From Sandaracinobacteroides sp041675905 (lineage in GTDB: Bacteria > Pseudomonadota > Alphaproteobacteria > Sphingomonadales > Sphingomonadaceae), in the NCBI GenBank assembly GCA_041675905.1, contig JBAYSX010000011.1, forward strand, positions 1 through 64,000: 64,000 nt of DNA. The letters run 5' to 3'. Below, one piece after another: positions 9,376 through 17,939 of this stretch. Under the pieces are notes generated by a model. It made no database searches, was not told where the DNA came from, and saw nothing but the letters and a program-made list of their open reading frames with translations. Both the position numbers and the translations under genes were made by a program. Positions within the stretch are counted from its first letter, which is position 1. Every line of letters starts with the position of its first letter.

Positions 9376-9822
9376 TCATGAGCAGCTTCGTGCGACAGAC
9401 ATTCTCCGGCGTCGCAGTGCAACGCCTGTAATTCCGAACCCGGCAATGAGAAGCGCCCATGTGGCAGGTTCCGGCACGTTGGTTAAAGTGTACTTATTGC
9501 TGATCCGCCCGGTGGCGTCTGTCCAATAGGCATCGAGGATCAGATTGGTTCCAAGTGTCGTCTTATCTGTCAGTCGCACGCCCAGCAGCGTCAGCGAACT
9601 GCCCTTGGCGATGGCCGCGCCGCTCCACTGCCAGACGCGATCCTCACCGAAACTGCCATCGCCCCAGGGCGCGGATTTGGGAACTGTCAGTCCGGGACGG
9701 AGCATCTGCATATGGAAATCGGTAGCGGGACCCGGCCCGTGGTTCAGGACCCGAACATCGGCCAGGGTGGGTGTGGCCAGCATTGCCATAGCCAGCGCCG
9801 AAGCAATGTGTAATTTTCGCAT
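9376..9822 (-). CDS. PEPxxWA-CTERM sorting domain protein
   Basis: Exported protein of 148 residues. A signal peptide occupies about residues 1-21 (MRKLHIASALAMAMLATPTLA). The C-terminus carries the sorting tail: VPEPATWA, a hydrophobic helix LLIAGFGITGVAL and a basic RRRR stop. In the PEP-CTERM/exosortase system such tails direct processing and surface or matrix delivery. The mature middle part, rich in polar residues, has no recognised domain. A GGAGGG Shine-Dalgarno six bases before this ATG decides the start over the upstream in-frame Met. It is a single gene, not visibly in an operon. No exosortase gene is present in the window. Confidence 0.88.
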   Translation of the reverse strand: MRKLHIASALAMAMLATPTLADVRVLNHGPGPATDFHMQMLRPGLTVPKSAPWGDGSFGEDRVWQWSGAAIAKGSSLTLLGVRLTDKTTLGTNLILDAYWTDATGRISNKYTLTNVPEPATWALLIAGFGITGVALRRRRMSVARSCS

Positions 9823-9907
9823 ATAACCCTCCATTTTGGCGAGTCATAAATATCACGATCCGGGGCAGCTGAAATTTTTAATAATATCCACTCGGCCTGA
9901 TTCCATT

Positions 9908-11035
9908 TCATCCTGCCGAATCGCCGTTCAGCCAGGCCTCGCGCGTTTCTCTGGCAAATGTCTGCAACGTGCCGGCGCCAATCGCCGCGCGGATGCCTGC
10001 CATCAAATCCTGATAATAATGCATATTATGCTGTGTCAGCAGCATCGCGCCCAGAATCTCGCCCGCACGTACCAGATGATGGAGATAGGCGCGGCCGTAA
10101 TGGTTGCACACAGGGCAGGGGCAGGCCGGGTCGAGCGGGTTCATGTCCTCGCCGTGGCGGGCGTTGCGCAGGTTCAGCGGCCCTCGCGAGGTGAAGGCTT
10201 GCGCCGTGCGCCCGGAACGGGTGGGGAGCACGCAATCGAACATGTCGACGCCACGTTCGACCGCGCCCAGGATATCGTCGGGCTTGCCGACACCCATCAG
10301 GTAGCGCGGGGCATGCCCGGGCAACATTCCCGGCGCATCATCCAGCACGGCGAACATCGCTTCCTGCCCCTCGCCCACGGCGAGGCCGCCGATAGCATAG
10401 CCTTCGAAGCCAATGTCGATCAGCCGGTCCGCCGACTCTGCGCGCAGTTCGCGAAAAACCGAACCTTGCTGGATACCGAAGAGCGCGCCATGCTCCTCGC
10501 GCAGAAATTGCTCACGGGATCGCCTGGCCCAGCGCATGGACAGCAGCATCGAGCGTTCCGCCCGCTCGCGCGGCGCCGGATATGGGGTGCACTCGTCGAA
10601 CGCCATCACAATGTCCGAACCGAGCAACCGCTGGATGTCGATGGAACGTTCCGGGCTGACCATATGCTTCGAGCCGTCGATATGACTGCGAAACGATACC
10701 CCTTCTTCGGATAATTTGGCGAGCGTGCCCAGGCTCATCACCTGAAAGCCGCCGCTGTCGGTAAGGATGGGGTGCGGCCAGTTCATGAAGCGGTGCAGGC
10801 CCCCCAGCCGCGCGATGCGTTCCGCGCCTGGTCGCAACATCAGATGATAGGTATTGCCGAGAATAATGTCCGCCCCGGTGGCGCGCACCGCTTCCGGATG
10901 CATGGCTTTCACCGTGGCGGCGGTTCCCACGGGCATGAAGGCAGGGGTGCGGATGGTGCCACGCCGCATATGGATTTCGCCCTGGCGGGCGCGGCCATCT
11001 GTGGCGTGGATGGAGAATCTGAAACGGTCGTTCAT
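9908..11035 (-). CDS. tgt: tRNA-guanine transglycosylase (queuine tRNA-ribosyltransferase)
   Basis: Enzyme of 375 residues that swaps guanine-34 of GUN-anticodon tRNAs for the queuosine precursor preQ1. Visible family features are the TPAFMPVGTAATVKAM start, the catalytic DSGGFQVMSLG and the GGLAVGEG substrate loop. A zinc-binding cluster CPCPVCNHYGRAYLHHL follows near residues 300-330. Its ATG overlaps the queA stop (ATGA), so the two consecutive queuosine steps are coupled. Confidence 0.97.
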   Translation of the reverse strand: MNDRFRFSIHATDGRARQGEIHMRRGTIRTPAFMPVGTAATVKAMHPEAVRATGADIILGNTYHLMLRPGAERIARLGGLHRFMNWPHPILTDSGGFQVMSLGTLAKLSEEGVSFRSHIDGSKHMVSPERSIDIQRLLGSDIVMAFDECTPYPAPRERAERSMLLSMRWARRSREQFLREEHGALFGIQQGSVFRELRAESADRLIDIGFEGYAIGGLAVGEGQEAMFAVLDDAPGMLPGHAPRYLMGVGKPDDILGAVERGVDMFDCVLPTRSGRTAQAFTSRGPLNLRNARHGEDMNPLDPACPCPVCNHYGRAYLHHLVRAGEILGAMLLTQHNMHYYQDLMAGIRAAIGAGTLQTFARETREAWLNGDSAG

Positions 11036-12045
11036 GCGGGCAGCAACAGGGATGCATCGCCATAGGAGTAAAAGCGATACTCATGCGCGATGGCGTGCGC
11101 GTAAGCCGCCTGCATCCGTTCCAGTCCCATCAGTGCCGACACCAGCATGAACAAGGTTGAGCGCGGCAGGTGGAAGTTGGTCAGCAGACCATCAATCGCC
11201 TGGAAACGATAGCCGGGCGTGATGAAAATATCCGTCGGTCCGGCGAAGGGCTCACCTTGCGCTGCTTCGAGTAACCGCAGGGATGTTGTGCCGACAGCGA
11301 TCACCCGCCCGCCTGCCGCACGCGCTGCCGCCAGCCGCGCTTGTGTTCCGGCGCTCACCTGGCCCCATTCGCTGTGCATGCGATGGTCGGTAGTGTCTTC
11401 CACTTTCACCGGCAGAAAGGTGCCCGCACCCACATGCAGCGTCAGCATTTCGTGGCCGATCCCGCGCGCCGCCAGCGCCGCCATCAGTTCCGGGGTGAAA
11501 TGCAGCGCCGCCGTCGGAGCTGCAACCGCGCCCGGATCGCGCGCGAACATTGTCTGATAATCTTCCGCGTCCGATGCATCCACGGCGCGGCGGCGGGCAA
11601 TATAGGGTGGAAGCGGCATGACGCCGGCGGATTCCAGGGCAGCCTCCAGCGGGAGGTCGCTGTGAAAGCGCCAATGCACTTCGCCATCACCGCGCTTTTC
11701 CACGACTTCGCCGGAAAGCTCCGCGCCAAACACCACCCGATCGCCTGGCGTCAGCCGGCGGGCATTGCGCACGAAAGACAGCCATTCATAAGGCCCGAGC
11801 CGTTGATGCAGGGTTACATCAATGCGGGCCTCTCCCCGCCGGCCGGACAATTGCGCCGGGATCACGCGCGTATCGTTGAAAACCAGCACGTCGCCGGGCC
11901 GCAGCAACCCAGGCAAATCGCGCATCGCACGATCGCTTAAACCCTCGGCATCCACGGTCAAGAGTCGTGCTGCATCACGCGGAACGGCGGGCCGCAGCGC
12001 TATCCGCTCTTCGGGAAGCGCAAAATCGAAATCACTTACGCGCAT
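11032..12045 (-). CDS. queA: S-adenosylmethionine:tRNA ribosyltransferase-isomerase
   Basis: Converts preQ1-tRNA to epoxyqueuosine-tRNA using the ribosyl group of SAM. The 337-residue protein starts MRVSDFDFALPEERIAL and contains the family blocks DVLVFNDTRVIPAQLSG, HVGAGTFLPV and GTTSLRLLEAA. NFHLPRSTLFMLVSAL and EYRFYSYGDASLLLPA complete the C-terminus. Frame is open 25 codons further upstream, but that would run into the cyclophilin gene; this ATG lies 4 bases after that gene's stop. It is the middle gene of a cyclophilin-queA-tgt operon. Confidence 0.97.
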   Translation of the reverse strand: MRVSDFDFALPEERIALRPAVPRDAARLLTVDAEGLSDRAMRDLPGLLRPGDVLVFNDTRVIPAQLSGRRGEARIDVTLHQRLGPYEWLSFVRNARRLTPGDRVVFGAELSGEVVEKRGDGEVHWRFHSDLPLEAALESAGVMPLPPYIARRRAVDASDAEDYQTMFARDPGAVAAPTAALHFTPELMAALAARGIGHEMLTLHVGAGTFLPVKVEDTTDHRMHSEWGQVSAGTQARLAAARAAGGRVIAVGTTSLRLLEAAQGEPFAGPTDIFITPGYRFQAIDGLLTNFHLPRSTLFMLVSALMGLERMQAAYAHAIAHEYRFYSYGDASLLLPA

Positions 12046-12049
12046 GCGG

Positions 12050-12700
12050 CTATTGGGCCGGTGCTGCCCCTTCCAGCAGCTTTGCGGCTTCAGCGGCCAG
12101 CGGGTCTGGCACGGCCTCAACCGGCTGCGGGAACTCCGGCGGTGCTTTCTGGTCTACGCCGATAGAAGCTTGCAAGATACGCGACGGATTGGCGGGCGGT
12201 TCGCCGCGCGCAATCTTGTCCACCCACTGCATGCCATCGACCACCCGTCCAAAGACGGTGTAATCGCGGTCGAGACGCAGCAGCGGCTGGAACATGATGA
12301 AAAACTGGCTGTTGGCTGAATCCGGGTCGCCGGTGCGCGCCATGGAAACCGCGCCGCGCACATGCGGCAGGTCGTTGAATTCAGCTTTCAGATCGGGAAG
12401 GTCCGAGCCTCCCTCGCCGGTACCCTTCGGATCGCCGGTTTGCGCCATGAAGCCGTCGATCACGCGGTGAAAGACAATACCGTCGTAAAAACCTTGCCGG
12501 ACCAGCGTCTTGATGCGTTCGATATGGTTCGGCGCGCGATCCGGGCGCAGGGCGATGGTGACGCGACCGCCCGTTGACAGATCGAGATAGAGAATATTTT
12601 CAAGACCGGGGGCCAGCGCCGACGGTTCCACCGGCGTCTCCTGCGCCGCAACCGGGGCGGCGAACAGCGCAAACAGCATCGTGAATAAGACACGCATCAT
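12050..12700 (-). CDS. Peptidyl-prolyl cis-trans isomerase, cyclophilin type, exported
   Basis: Cyclophilin of 216 residues with an N-terminal signal peptide (about residues 1-20, ending AAPVAA) so likely periplasmic. It assists folding of exported proteins by prolyl isomerisation. The cyclophilin core shows FYDGIVFHRVIDGFMAQTGD, SMARTGDPDSANSQFFI and YTVFGRVVDGM. A proline/alanine-rich tail follows. Two adjacent ATGs are possible starts. Its stop is four bases ahead of queA, suggesting one transcript with the queuosine genes, a frequent alphaproteobacterial arrangement. Confidence 0.93.
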   Translation of the reverse strand: MMRVLFTMLFALFAAPVAAQETPVEPSALAPGLENILYLDLSTGGRVTIALRPDRAPNHIERIKTLVRQGFYDGIVFHRVIDGFMAQTGDPKGTGEGGSDLPDLKAEFNDLPHVRGAVSMARTGDPDSANSQFFIMFQPLLRLDRDYTVFGRVVDGMQWVDKIARGEPPANPSRILQASIGVDQKAPPEFPQPVEAVPDPLAAEAAKLLEGAAPAQ

Positions 12701-12731
12701 GCCGCCCCATGACGTTTATGGGCTTGCCGAA

Positions 12732-13229
12732 TCATGAACGGCCTCTTTCCGCTATTCGCGCCTCGATTTCGCGCGCGATCGTCGGGGTAACGAAACGGTC
12801 GATCTTGCCGCCATAGCTGGCAATTTCCTTCACCAGCCTGGATGCAATCGGCTGTAGCGCCACGTCCGCCATCAGAAACACGGTTTCGATGCGCGGGTTC
12901 AGTTGCTGGTTCATGCCCGTCATCTGAAATTCATAGTCAAAATCACTGACGGCACGCAGCCCGCGCACGATCATCGACGCCCCCTGCTGTTCGGCGAAAT
13001 GCATCAAGAGCGCATCGAAAGCAACGACTTCCGCGTTGGTGACATGCTCGACTTCCCGCCGTACCTGCTCCAGCCGTTCGTCCAGCGTGAACAGCGGGGA
13101 TTTCGACGGATTGGTGGCGACGCCGATCACCAGCCGGTCCACCAGCCGCGCCGCGCGCCGGATGACGTCCATATGGCCGAGCGTGATCGGGTCGAAGGTG
13201 CCCGGATATACGGCGACGCGCTCGGTCAT
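12732..13229 (-). CDS. coaD: Phosphopantetheine adenylyltransferase
   Basis: Penultimate step of coenzyme A synthesis: transfers AMP from ATP to 4'-phosphopantetheine. The 165-residue protein begins VAVYPGTFDPITLGHMDVI, with the nucleotidyltransferase TxGH motif, and contains IVRGLRAVSDFDYEFQM and the FLMADVALQPIASRLVKEIA segment. The preferred ATG overlaps the ispA stop by one base (TGATG); a TTG one codon upstream is an alternative. It is followed toward the cyclophilin gene by a 31-base gap. Confidence 0.97.
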   Translation of the reverse strand: MTERVAVYPGTFDPITLGHMDVIRRAARLVDRLVIGVATNPSKSPLFTLDERLEQVRREVEHVTNAEVVAFDALLMHFAEQQGASMIVRGLRAVSDFDYEFQMTGMNQQLNPRIETVFLMADVALQPIASRLVKEIASYGGKIDRFVTPTIAREIEARIAERGRS

Positions 13230-14128
13230 CAATGGTCCCTCTCGATGGCGAAGCGGGCGATTGCCCGAAGCAGATCCGCTTCCGGTCCAAAGCCATGCAG
13301 ATGGTGAATAGCCTGATCGATCAGCATGGTGGCCTGGGTTCGTGCCCGCTCGATCCCCAACAGCGACACGAACGTCGACTTTCCGCTGTTTGCGTCCTTG
13401 CGAAGCGCCTTGCCGGCTTCGGCCTCATTGCCTTCCACATCCAGCAGATCGTCTGCAATCTGGAATGCGAGGCCGAGATCATGGGCATAGCCCCGCAATT
13501 TCAGCCGCGTCTGATGGCCCACCTTGCCCATGATGCTGCCGGCTTCGAGGCAAAAACCGATCAGGGCGCCGGTTTTCAGTTGCTGCAGCCGGGTCGTGGC
13601 AGCGAGATCGAAAGAGTTTGTTTCTGCCATCAGATCCATCATCTGGCCGCCCGCCATGCCTGATGGTCCGGACGCGCGCGCCAGTTCCAGCGCCAGTTCT
13701 GCGCGCACGAAAGGATCTTCATGGGTGGCGGGATCGGCCAGAATCTCGAACGCCAGCGCAAACAGCGCGTCGCCGGTCAGGATGGCGGTCGCTTCATCGA
13801 ACTGTTTGTGGACGGTCGGCTTGCCGCGCCGCATATCGTCATTGTCCATGCTCGGCAAATCGTCGTGGACGAGGCTGTAACAATGCACGGCTTCGATGGC
13901 GAGCGCCACGCGCATCGCCCGTTCGCGGTCGACATGGAACAGGTCGCATGCGGCCACCACCAGCAGGGGTCGCATGCGCTTGCCGCCACCGATCACGGCA
14001 TGGCGCATCGCGGCATATAACCTCTGCCGGCCATCATCGGGGATGGTCAGCAGATGATCAAAACGCGCATCCACCGCCGCGCCAATGGCGTCGAGCGCGG
14101 GTTTCAATCCGGGGCCGGCAGGAGTCAC
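13229..14128 (-). CDS. ispA: Polyprenyl (farnesyl/geranyl) diphosphate synthase
   Basis: Trans-prenyltransferase of 299 residues that condenses isopentenyl diphosphate with allylic diphosphates. The first aspartate-rich motif DDLPSMDNDD lies at about residues 89-98 and the second, QIADDLLD, near 220. GGGKRMRP binds the substrate diphosphate. The first motif is of the bacterial farnesyl diphosphate synthase type. It starts with GTG. It lies 25 bases downstream of xseB and overlaps coaD. The xseB-ispA pairing is widespread in proteobacteria and supports the call. Confidence 0.93.
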   Translation of the reverse strand: MTPAGPGLKPALDAIGAAVDARFDHLLTIPDDGRQRLYAAMRHAVIGGGKRMRPLLVVAACDLFHVDRERAMRVALAIEAVHCYSLVHDDLPSMDNDDMRRGKPTVHKQFDEATAILTGDALFALAFEILADPATHEDPFVRAELALELARASGPSGMAGGQMMDLMAETNSFDLAATTRLQQLKTGALIGFCLEAGSIMGKVGHQTRLKLRGYAHDLGLAFQIADDLLDVEGNEAEAGKALRKDANSGKSTFVSLLGIERARTQATMLIDQAIHHLHGFGPEADLLRAIARFAIERDH

Positions 14129-14153
14129 CGGCTTGTTGCCAATCTGGCGGCAG

Positions 14154-14396
14154 TCATTGCTGGAAAGGCGCCTCGCCCGTGGGGCGTCCTTCGGAATCCA
14201 GTTGCAATTGCGCGATCCGCGCTTCGGCGGCGGATAATTTACCGGCGCAATGTGCTTTCAGCTTCTGCGCCTCTGCATAGAGGTCGATAGCCTGTTCCAG
14301 CGGAGCATCGCCGGATTCCAGTTGGCGCACGATGCTCTCCAGCCGCTGCAATGCGGTTTCAAAGTCCAGTGCGGCGATTTCATCCGTATCCGACAT
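14154..14396 (-). CDS. xseB: Exodeoxyribonuclease VII small subunit
   Basis: Small 80-residue subunit of exonuclease VII, which degrades single-stranded DNA together with XseA. It shows the family core FETALQRLESIVRQLESGDAPLEQAIDLYAEAQKL (in parts) forming a predicted helical hairpin. Three tandem in-frame starts exist (GTG, ATG, ATG); the innermost ATG is best spaced from the GGGAG ribosome site, the others would add one or two methionines. It sits upstream of ispA, the usual partner. The large subunit gene is not in the window. Confidence 0.93.
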   Translation of the reverse strand: MSDTDEIAALDFETALQRLESIVRQLESGDAPLEQAIDLYAEAQKLKAHCAGKLSAAEARIAQLQLDSEGRPTGEAPFQQ

Positions 14397-14449
14397 CATC
14401 ACTCCCTGATATGCGCCCTTTGGCTGTCCAGGCCGCCGCGGTCAAGTCA

Positions 14450-16108
14450 TCAGGGCTGACCTGCTGCCCCTGCCGCCGCGCGCGCTTCTGCCGCCAACTC
14501 TTTCCGGGAAAGTTTGCCGACCATGGTTTTGGGTAATGACGGGCGGATTTCCACCGCGACCGCCTGCTCATGCTTGCCGACCCGCGCATTCAGCCACTGC
14601 AACAATTCAGCTTCCGTCGCCGGCCACTCGGCATGCAGCGCGACAAATGCTTTCGGGCGTTCGCCCAGATAAGCATCCGGCACGCCGACGACGACGGCTT
14701 CGGCAACGGCGCGATGGCGATAGAGAACTTCTTCCAGCATGCCGGGGAATACCTTGAAGCCGCCGACGATCACCATATCCTTCAGCCGGTCGACGATGGT
14801 GTAATAGCCGTCGTCGTCCACGGTGGCGATGTCGCCGGTGCGTATGAAACCGTCGATGATCGTGGTGCTGTTGTCGCGCTTCCAGTAGCCGAGCATCGCC
14901 TGCGGCCCGCGAAACGCCAGTTCGCCCGATTCGCCGGGAGCGGTCAGTTTGTGCGGATCGTCCTTGTCCAGCAGACGGATTTCCGTGCCCGGCAGTGGCT
15001 GGCCGACCGTACCGGGTTTACCGGGTGTCATATAGGGGTTCACCGTGACGACACCGGACGATTCCGTCAGTCCATAGCCTTCGACGACGCGAATCCCCAG
15101 TTTTGTCCGGACTTCCTCCAGCATCGGCAGCGGCATGGGCGCGCCGCCGGTTACGCAGATGCGGAGGCTGGAAAAATCATGTTTTTCGATATTCGGGTGA
15201 TTGAGCAGGGCGCGAAACATCGTCGGGACGGCCGGGAAGGCGGTGGGTCTGGTACGGGCTATGGCGGCAAGCACCTGCCGCACATCGAATTTCGGCAGCA
15301 TCACGATGGTGCCGCTGTTCAGGATGGTGCGGTTCATGATGCAGGTGTTGGCAAAAATATGAAACAACGGCAGCACCGCCAGCACACGATCACCGACCCA
15401 TGCCGGATCCTCTATCGCCAGCGATTGCATGGCGTTGATGCCAAGGCTCGCATGAGTCAGCATCGCGCCCTTGGGCGTACCAGTCGTGCCACCGGTATAT
15501 TGCAGCAGCGCCACGCGATGCGGGTCACGCGACGCATTGCTCAGGTCCATTTCGGGGCCGGAAAGGAGCTTCGCGAACCTGACATGGCCCGGATTATGCG
15601 GCACCGGCGAACGTTCGTTGCGACGGAACAGCCGGTAGAGCATGGCCTTTGGCGGGGGCAGCACGGCGGCGATATTGCCAATGACGAGGGTTTTCAGCCG
15701 GCTGGTCTGGAATACCGCCTCGATCGTGGGGAACAGCGCCTTAACATCCAGCGACACCATGATGTCGGCCTCGCTATCCGCTACCTGGGCGCGCAGTTCG
15801 TCGGCGGTATAAAGCGGCGAGAAATTGGCAACGCGCGCACCCGCCGCCAGCGCCCCGAAATAGGCGATCACATATTGCGGGCAATTCGGCAGGAACAGCC
15901 CGACGGTGACGCCCGGCCCCGCGCCAAGTTCGCGGAAGCCGGTTGCCGCCCGGCGTACCGCTTTCGCGAGCTCTGCATAGTTGATCTGTTTGCCGAGGAA
16001 GTCGATAGCGATGGCGTGGGGCGTGCGTGCGGCGGCATCGAACAGCAAATCGGGCAGCCAGCGCGGCGTAAAAACGGTGTCGGCGGCTACGGGATGTTCA
16101 TAGGGCAT
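14450..16108 (-). CDS. fadD: Long-chain fatty-acid-CoA ligase (ANL superfamily)
   Basis: AMP-forming acyl-CoA synthetase of 552 residues that activates fatty acids for beta-oxidation. The P-loop YTGGTTGTPKGAMLTH, the GYGLTESSG motif, the hinge aspartate motif TGDIATVDDDGYYTIVDR and the catalytic lysine region (SLPKTMVGKLSRKEL) are all present, and length is normal for FadD. The ATG at MPYEHPVAAD is chosen because the upstream open frame has no family similarity. It is separate from the fatty acyl-AMP ligase at 55.8 kb. Substrate chain length is not deducible. Confidence 0.9.
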   Translation of the reverse strand: MPYEHPVAADTVFTPRWLPDLLFDAAARTPHAIAIDFLGKQINYAELAKAVRRAATGFRELGAGPGVTVGLFLPNCPQYVIAYFGALAAGARVANFSPLYTADELRAQVADSEADIMVSLDVKALFPTIEAVFQTSRLKTLVIGNIAAVLPPPKAMLYRLFRRNERSPVPHNPGHVRFAKLLSGPEMDLSNASRDPHRVALLQYTGGTTGTPKGAMLTHASLGINAMQSLAIEDPAWVGDRVLAVLPLFHIFANTCIMNRTILNSGTIVMLPKFDVRQVLAAIARTRPTAFPAVPTMFRALLNHPNIEKHDFSSLRICVTGGAPMPLPMLEEVRTKLGIRVVEGYGLTESSGVVTVNPYMTPGKPGTVGQPLPGTEIRLLDKDDPHKLTAPGESGELAFRGPQAMLGYWKRDNSTTIIDGFIRTGDIATVDDDGYYTIVDRLKDMVIVGGFKVFPGMLEEVLYRHRAVAEAVVVGVPDAYLGERPKAFVALHAEWPATEAELLQWLNARVGKHEQAVAVEIRPSLPKTMVGKLSRKELAAEARAAAGAAGQP

Positions 16109-16148
16109 TGCCGTGCAACTTCCGGCAAAACGTTTCAAACGTAAAGCG

Positions 16149-16179
16149 TGACAGCCGCCCGTTAACCGGGCGGCTGTCA
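16149..16179. terminator. Strong hairpin after the YceI gene
   Basis: A 13-base perfect inverted repeat (16149-16161 and 16167-16179) with a 5-base loop lies a few bases downstream of the yceI-like stop on the minus strand and ahead of fadD. There is no long T-tract, so a factor-independent role is likely but not certain. Confidence 0.65.
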
Positions 16180-16185
16180 GCAAGG

Positions 16186-17013
16186 TTATTTGGCGATGAA
16201 TTCGCCGTTGATTTCCAGTTTGATTTCATCGCCGAGCACACCTTGCAGTTCCGTCTGGCCGAAATCGGATCGCTTGATCTCGCCCTTTGCATGGATGCCA
16301 AACGCTGACTTTTCATTCATCGGATGCTTGTCTGTTGCACCAACCAGTTTGACATCAAGCGTGACCGGTTTTGTGACGCCCAGCAGCGTCAGATTGCCGT
16401 GCAGTTTGCCTTCGCTGGTATCGGTTGCGACAAGCGATGTCGACTGGAACGTGATCGTCGGGAATTCACCCGATTTCAGGAATTTTTCCGAGATGACCTT
16501 GTCGAAATCTTCCTTTTCCGGGAACGGGTAATCGGTACGTACCGATTTCGGATCGATGGTGACCGAAACCGAAGAATTGGTGACGGTCTGCGGGTCGAGC
16601 CGGACGTTCGCGTCGAACGAGGTGAAGCGTGCCGTGTACCAGGAAAGCCCCAGGTGCTTGATCTTCCAGGTGAGGCTGGCGTGGGTTTTATCCAGGACAT
16701 AATCGCCGGCGGCGATGGTCAGCGGTGCAGCCTGTCCCGCAGGGGCGGCTTCAGACGTTGTTGTCCTGGCGGGGGTTGACGCCGGTGCCGCGGGGGTTGA
16801 CGCCGGTGCCACGGGGGTTGACGCCGGTGCCACGGGGGTTGACGCCGGTGCCACGGGGGTTGACGCCGCTGGCGCTGGCGCTGGCGCTGGCGCTGGCTGG
16901 GCGGCGGTGGCGGGCGCCGGTGTTTCCGGCGCGCTTTCTTGCGCCATCAGTGGCATTGCCGCCGGCAACGCCACGATCAATCCAAGGGCCATCCATTTCG
17001 CTGAAACTGTCAT
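16186..17013 (-). CDS. YceI-family protein with signal peptide and heptad-repeat linker
   Basis: Exported 275-residue protein. A signal peptide (about 1-24) is followed by an unusual low-complexity linker of Ala/Pro/Ser/Thr, including about five copies of a seven-residue unit (ASTPVAP). Then comes a full YceI beta-barrel domain starting AGDYVLDKTHASLTWKIKHLG. YceI proteins bind polyisoprenoid lipids such as ubiquinone or their precursors in the periplasm. The start is set by GGAGGAGAG shortly before this ATG; the open frame upstream is spurious. The linker could tether or space the lipocalin-like domain from the envelope. Confidence 0.92.
   Translation of the reverse strand: MTVSAKWMALGLIVALPAAMPLMAQESAPETPAPATAAQPAPAPAPAPAASTPVAPASTPVAPASTPVAPASTPAAPASTPARTTTSEAAPAGQAAPLTIAAGDYVLDKTHASLTWKIKHLGLSWYTARFTSFDANVRLDPQTVTNSSVSVTIDPKSVRTDYPFPEKEDFDKVISEKFLKSGEFPTITFQSTSLVATDTSEGKLHGNLTLLGVTKPVTLDVKLVGATDKHPMNEKSAFGIHAKGEIKRSDFGQTELQGVLGDEIKLEINGEFIAK
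16772..16898. repeat. In-frame tandem repeats encoding the YceI linker
   Basis: Four near-identical 21-base units plus a partial fifth run from 16772 to about 16869, differing at single positions. They are followed by a run of 6-base GGCGCT units to about 16898. All multiples are of three, so copy-number change keeps frame. Encodes ASTPVAP heptads and an Ala-Pro stretch. Confidence 0.9.
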
Positions 17014-17084
17014 GAAACTCTCCTCCGCTGTTATTGCGGACAGAGCGTAACCGCGCTTCAGCGATGCTGCAAGCAAAGTTGCAG

Positions 17085-17831
17085 TCAGGCAGCCGTCTGT
17101 TGCTGTTGCAGATCCGCGAACAGCTCGCGCATTTGTGAAAGCGAGAACAGATGTGCGTAAATCAGCCCCATCATGCCGTTTTGCACCATCTTTCGTGCCT
17201 GATCGCCACGAATATTCTGCAATTTCTTTTCGTCGATCATGCGGAAACCGGCAAAAGTCGCCGGCTGTTCCATGCCAGGATTCTGGATTTGCGCCTGGCC
17301 TTCCATCAGCAGGCCCAGCTTGCCGATTTCGTCCATGAAGCTCTTGGTGCGCCCGATCGCCTGCTCGAACTGTTCGCAAAAGGACAGGATGTTTTTGGTG
17401 ATTTCGGTCGGCTGCTTTTCGGCATCGAACAATTTTTCTTCGGCTTCTTCCGTGACCAGCCCCCAGCTGTCGTCAAAGACGAGGCTCAGTTGATCGGCGT
17501 CGGGCTGCAGCCTTGCCAGCATGAACGGGTGGCGACGGATATAGGCGGGAATATAAGCGCCCTCCTGCCATTTGCCGTCGGCATCAATGAACAGATTCTT
17601 GCCTTCCTGCAAGCCAACGAGGGCAAGCGGCACGCCATCCGCGCCTTCGGAAAAGACGATCGGATAATGGCGTTGCGCCAGGACGAATTCATCGACGGTA
17701 ATCGGCACGGCATGGGTATCGCGGGCAAAGCCGAGATCGGTGCGTTGCATGACGCCATGGGAAAGATGCAGTTCCGACGAAACCGGCACGATATTGCGAT
17801 AAAAAAGCGGGAACTGGGGCTGGCTGGCCAT
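17085..17831 (-). CDS. SapC family protein
   Basis: Protein of 248 residues matching the SapC family: PQFPLFYRNIVPVSSELH start, the FVLAQRHYPIVFS block, GYIPAYIRRHPF-like AYIPAYIRRHPFML, and the FxGFRMIDEKKL segment. The family is named after the Campylobacter S-layer protein secretion locus, but its biochemical role in alphaproteobacteria, where it often lies beside TonB receptors or tryptophan halogenases, is not established. Here no such neighbour is adjacent. No signal peptide. An AGGATGAG ribosome site fits the ATG. Confidence 0.85.
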   Translation of the reverse strand: MASQPQFPLFYRNIVPVSSELHLSHGVMQRTDLGFARDTHAVPITVDEFVLAQRHYPIVFSEGADGVPLALVGLQEGKNLFIDADGKWQEGAYIPAYIRRHPFMLARLQPDADQLSLVFDDSWGLVTEEAEEKLFDAEKQPTEITKNILSFCEQFEQAIGRTKSFMDEIGKLGLLMEGQAQIQNPGMEQPATFAGFRMIDEKKLQNIRGDQARKMVQNGMMGLIYAHLFSLSQMRELFADLQQQQTAA

Positions 17832-17939
17832 GCGCTACTCATCCTGTCGAAATTCTGCGCGCCGGATGGCGCTTCGGGGCCACGCTCTAGCGCGGCGTCG
17901 CGCCGACGACAACCTCTGGTGACGTGGCCGTCGAAAAGC

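Noticed and set aside
14570..16144. Plus-strand frame of 524 residues
   Set aside because: Antisense to fadD; the protein is Arg/His-rich without recognisable domains.
16772..16898. Possible CRISPR-like or intergenic tandem array
   Set aside because: Units are contiguous without spacers, in frame and inside the YceI coding sequence; they are a protein linker.
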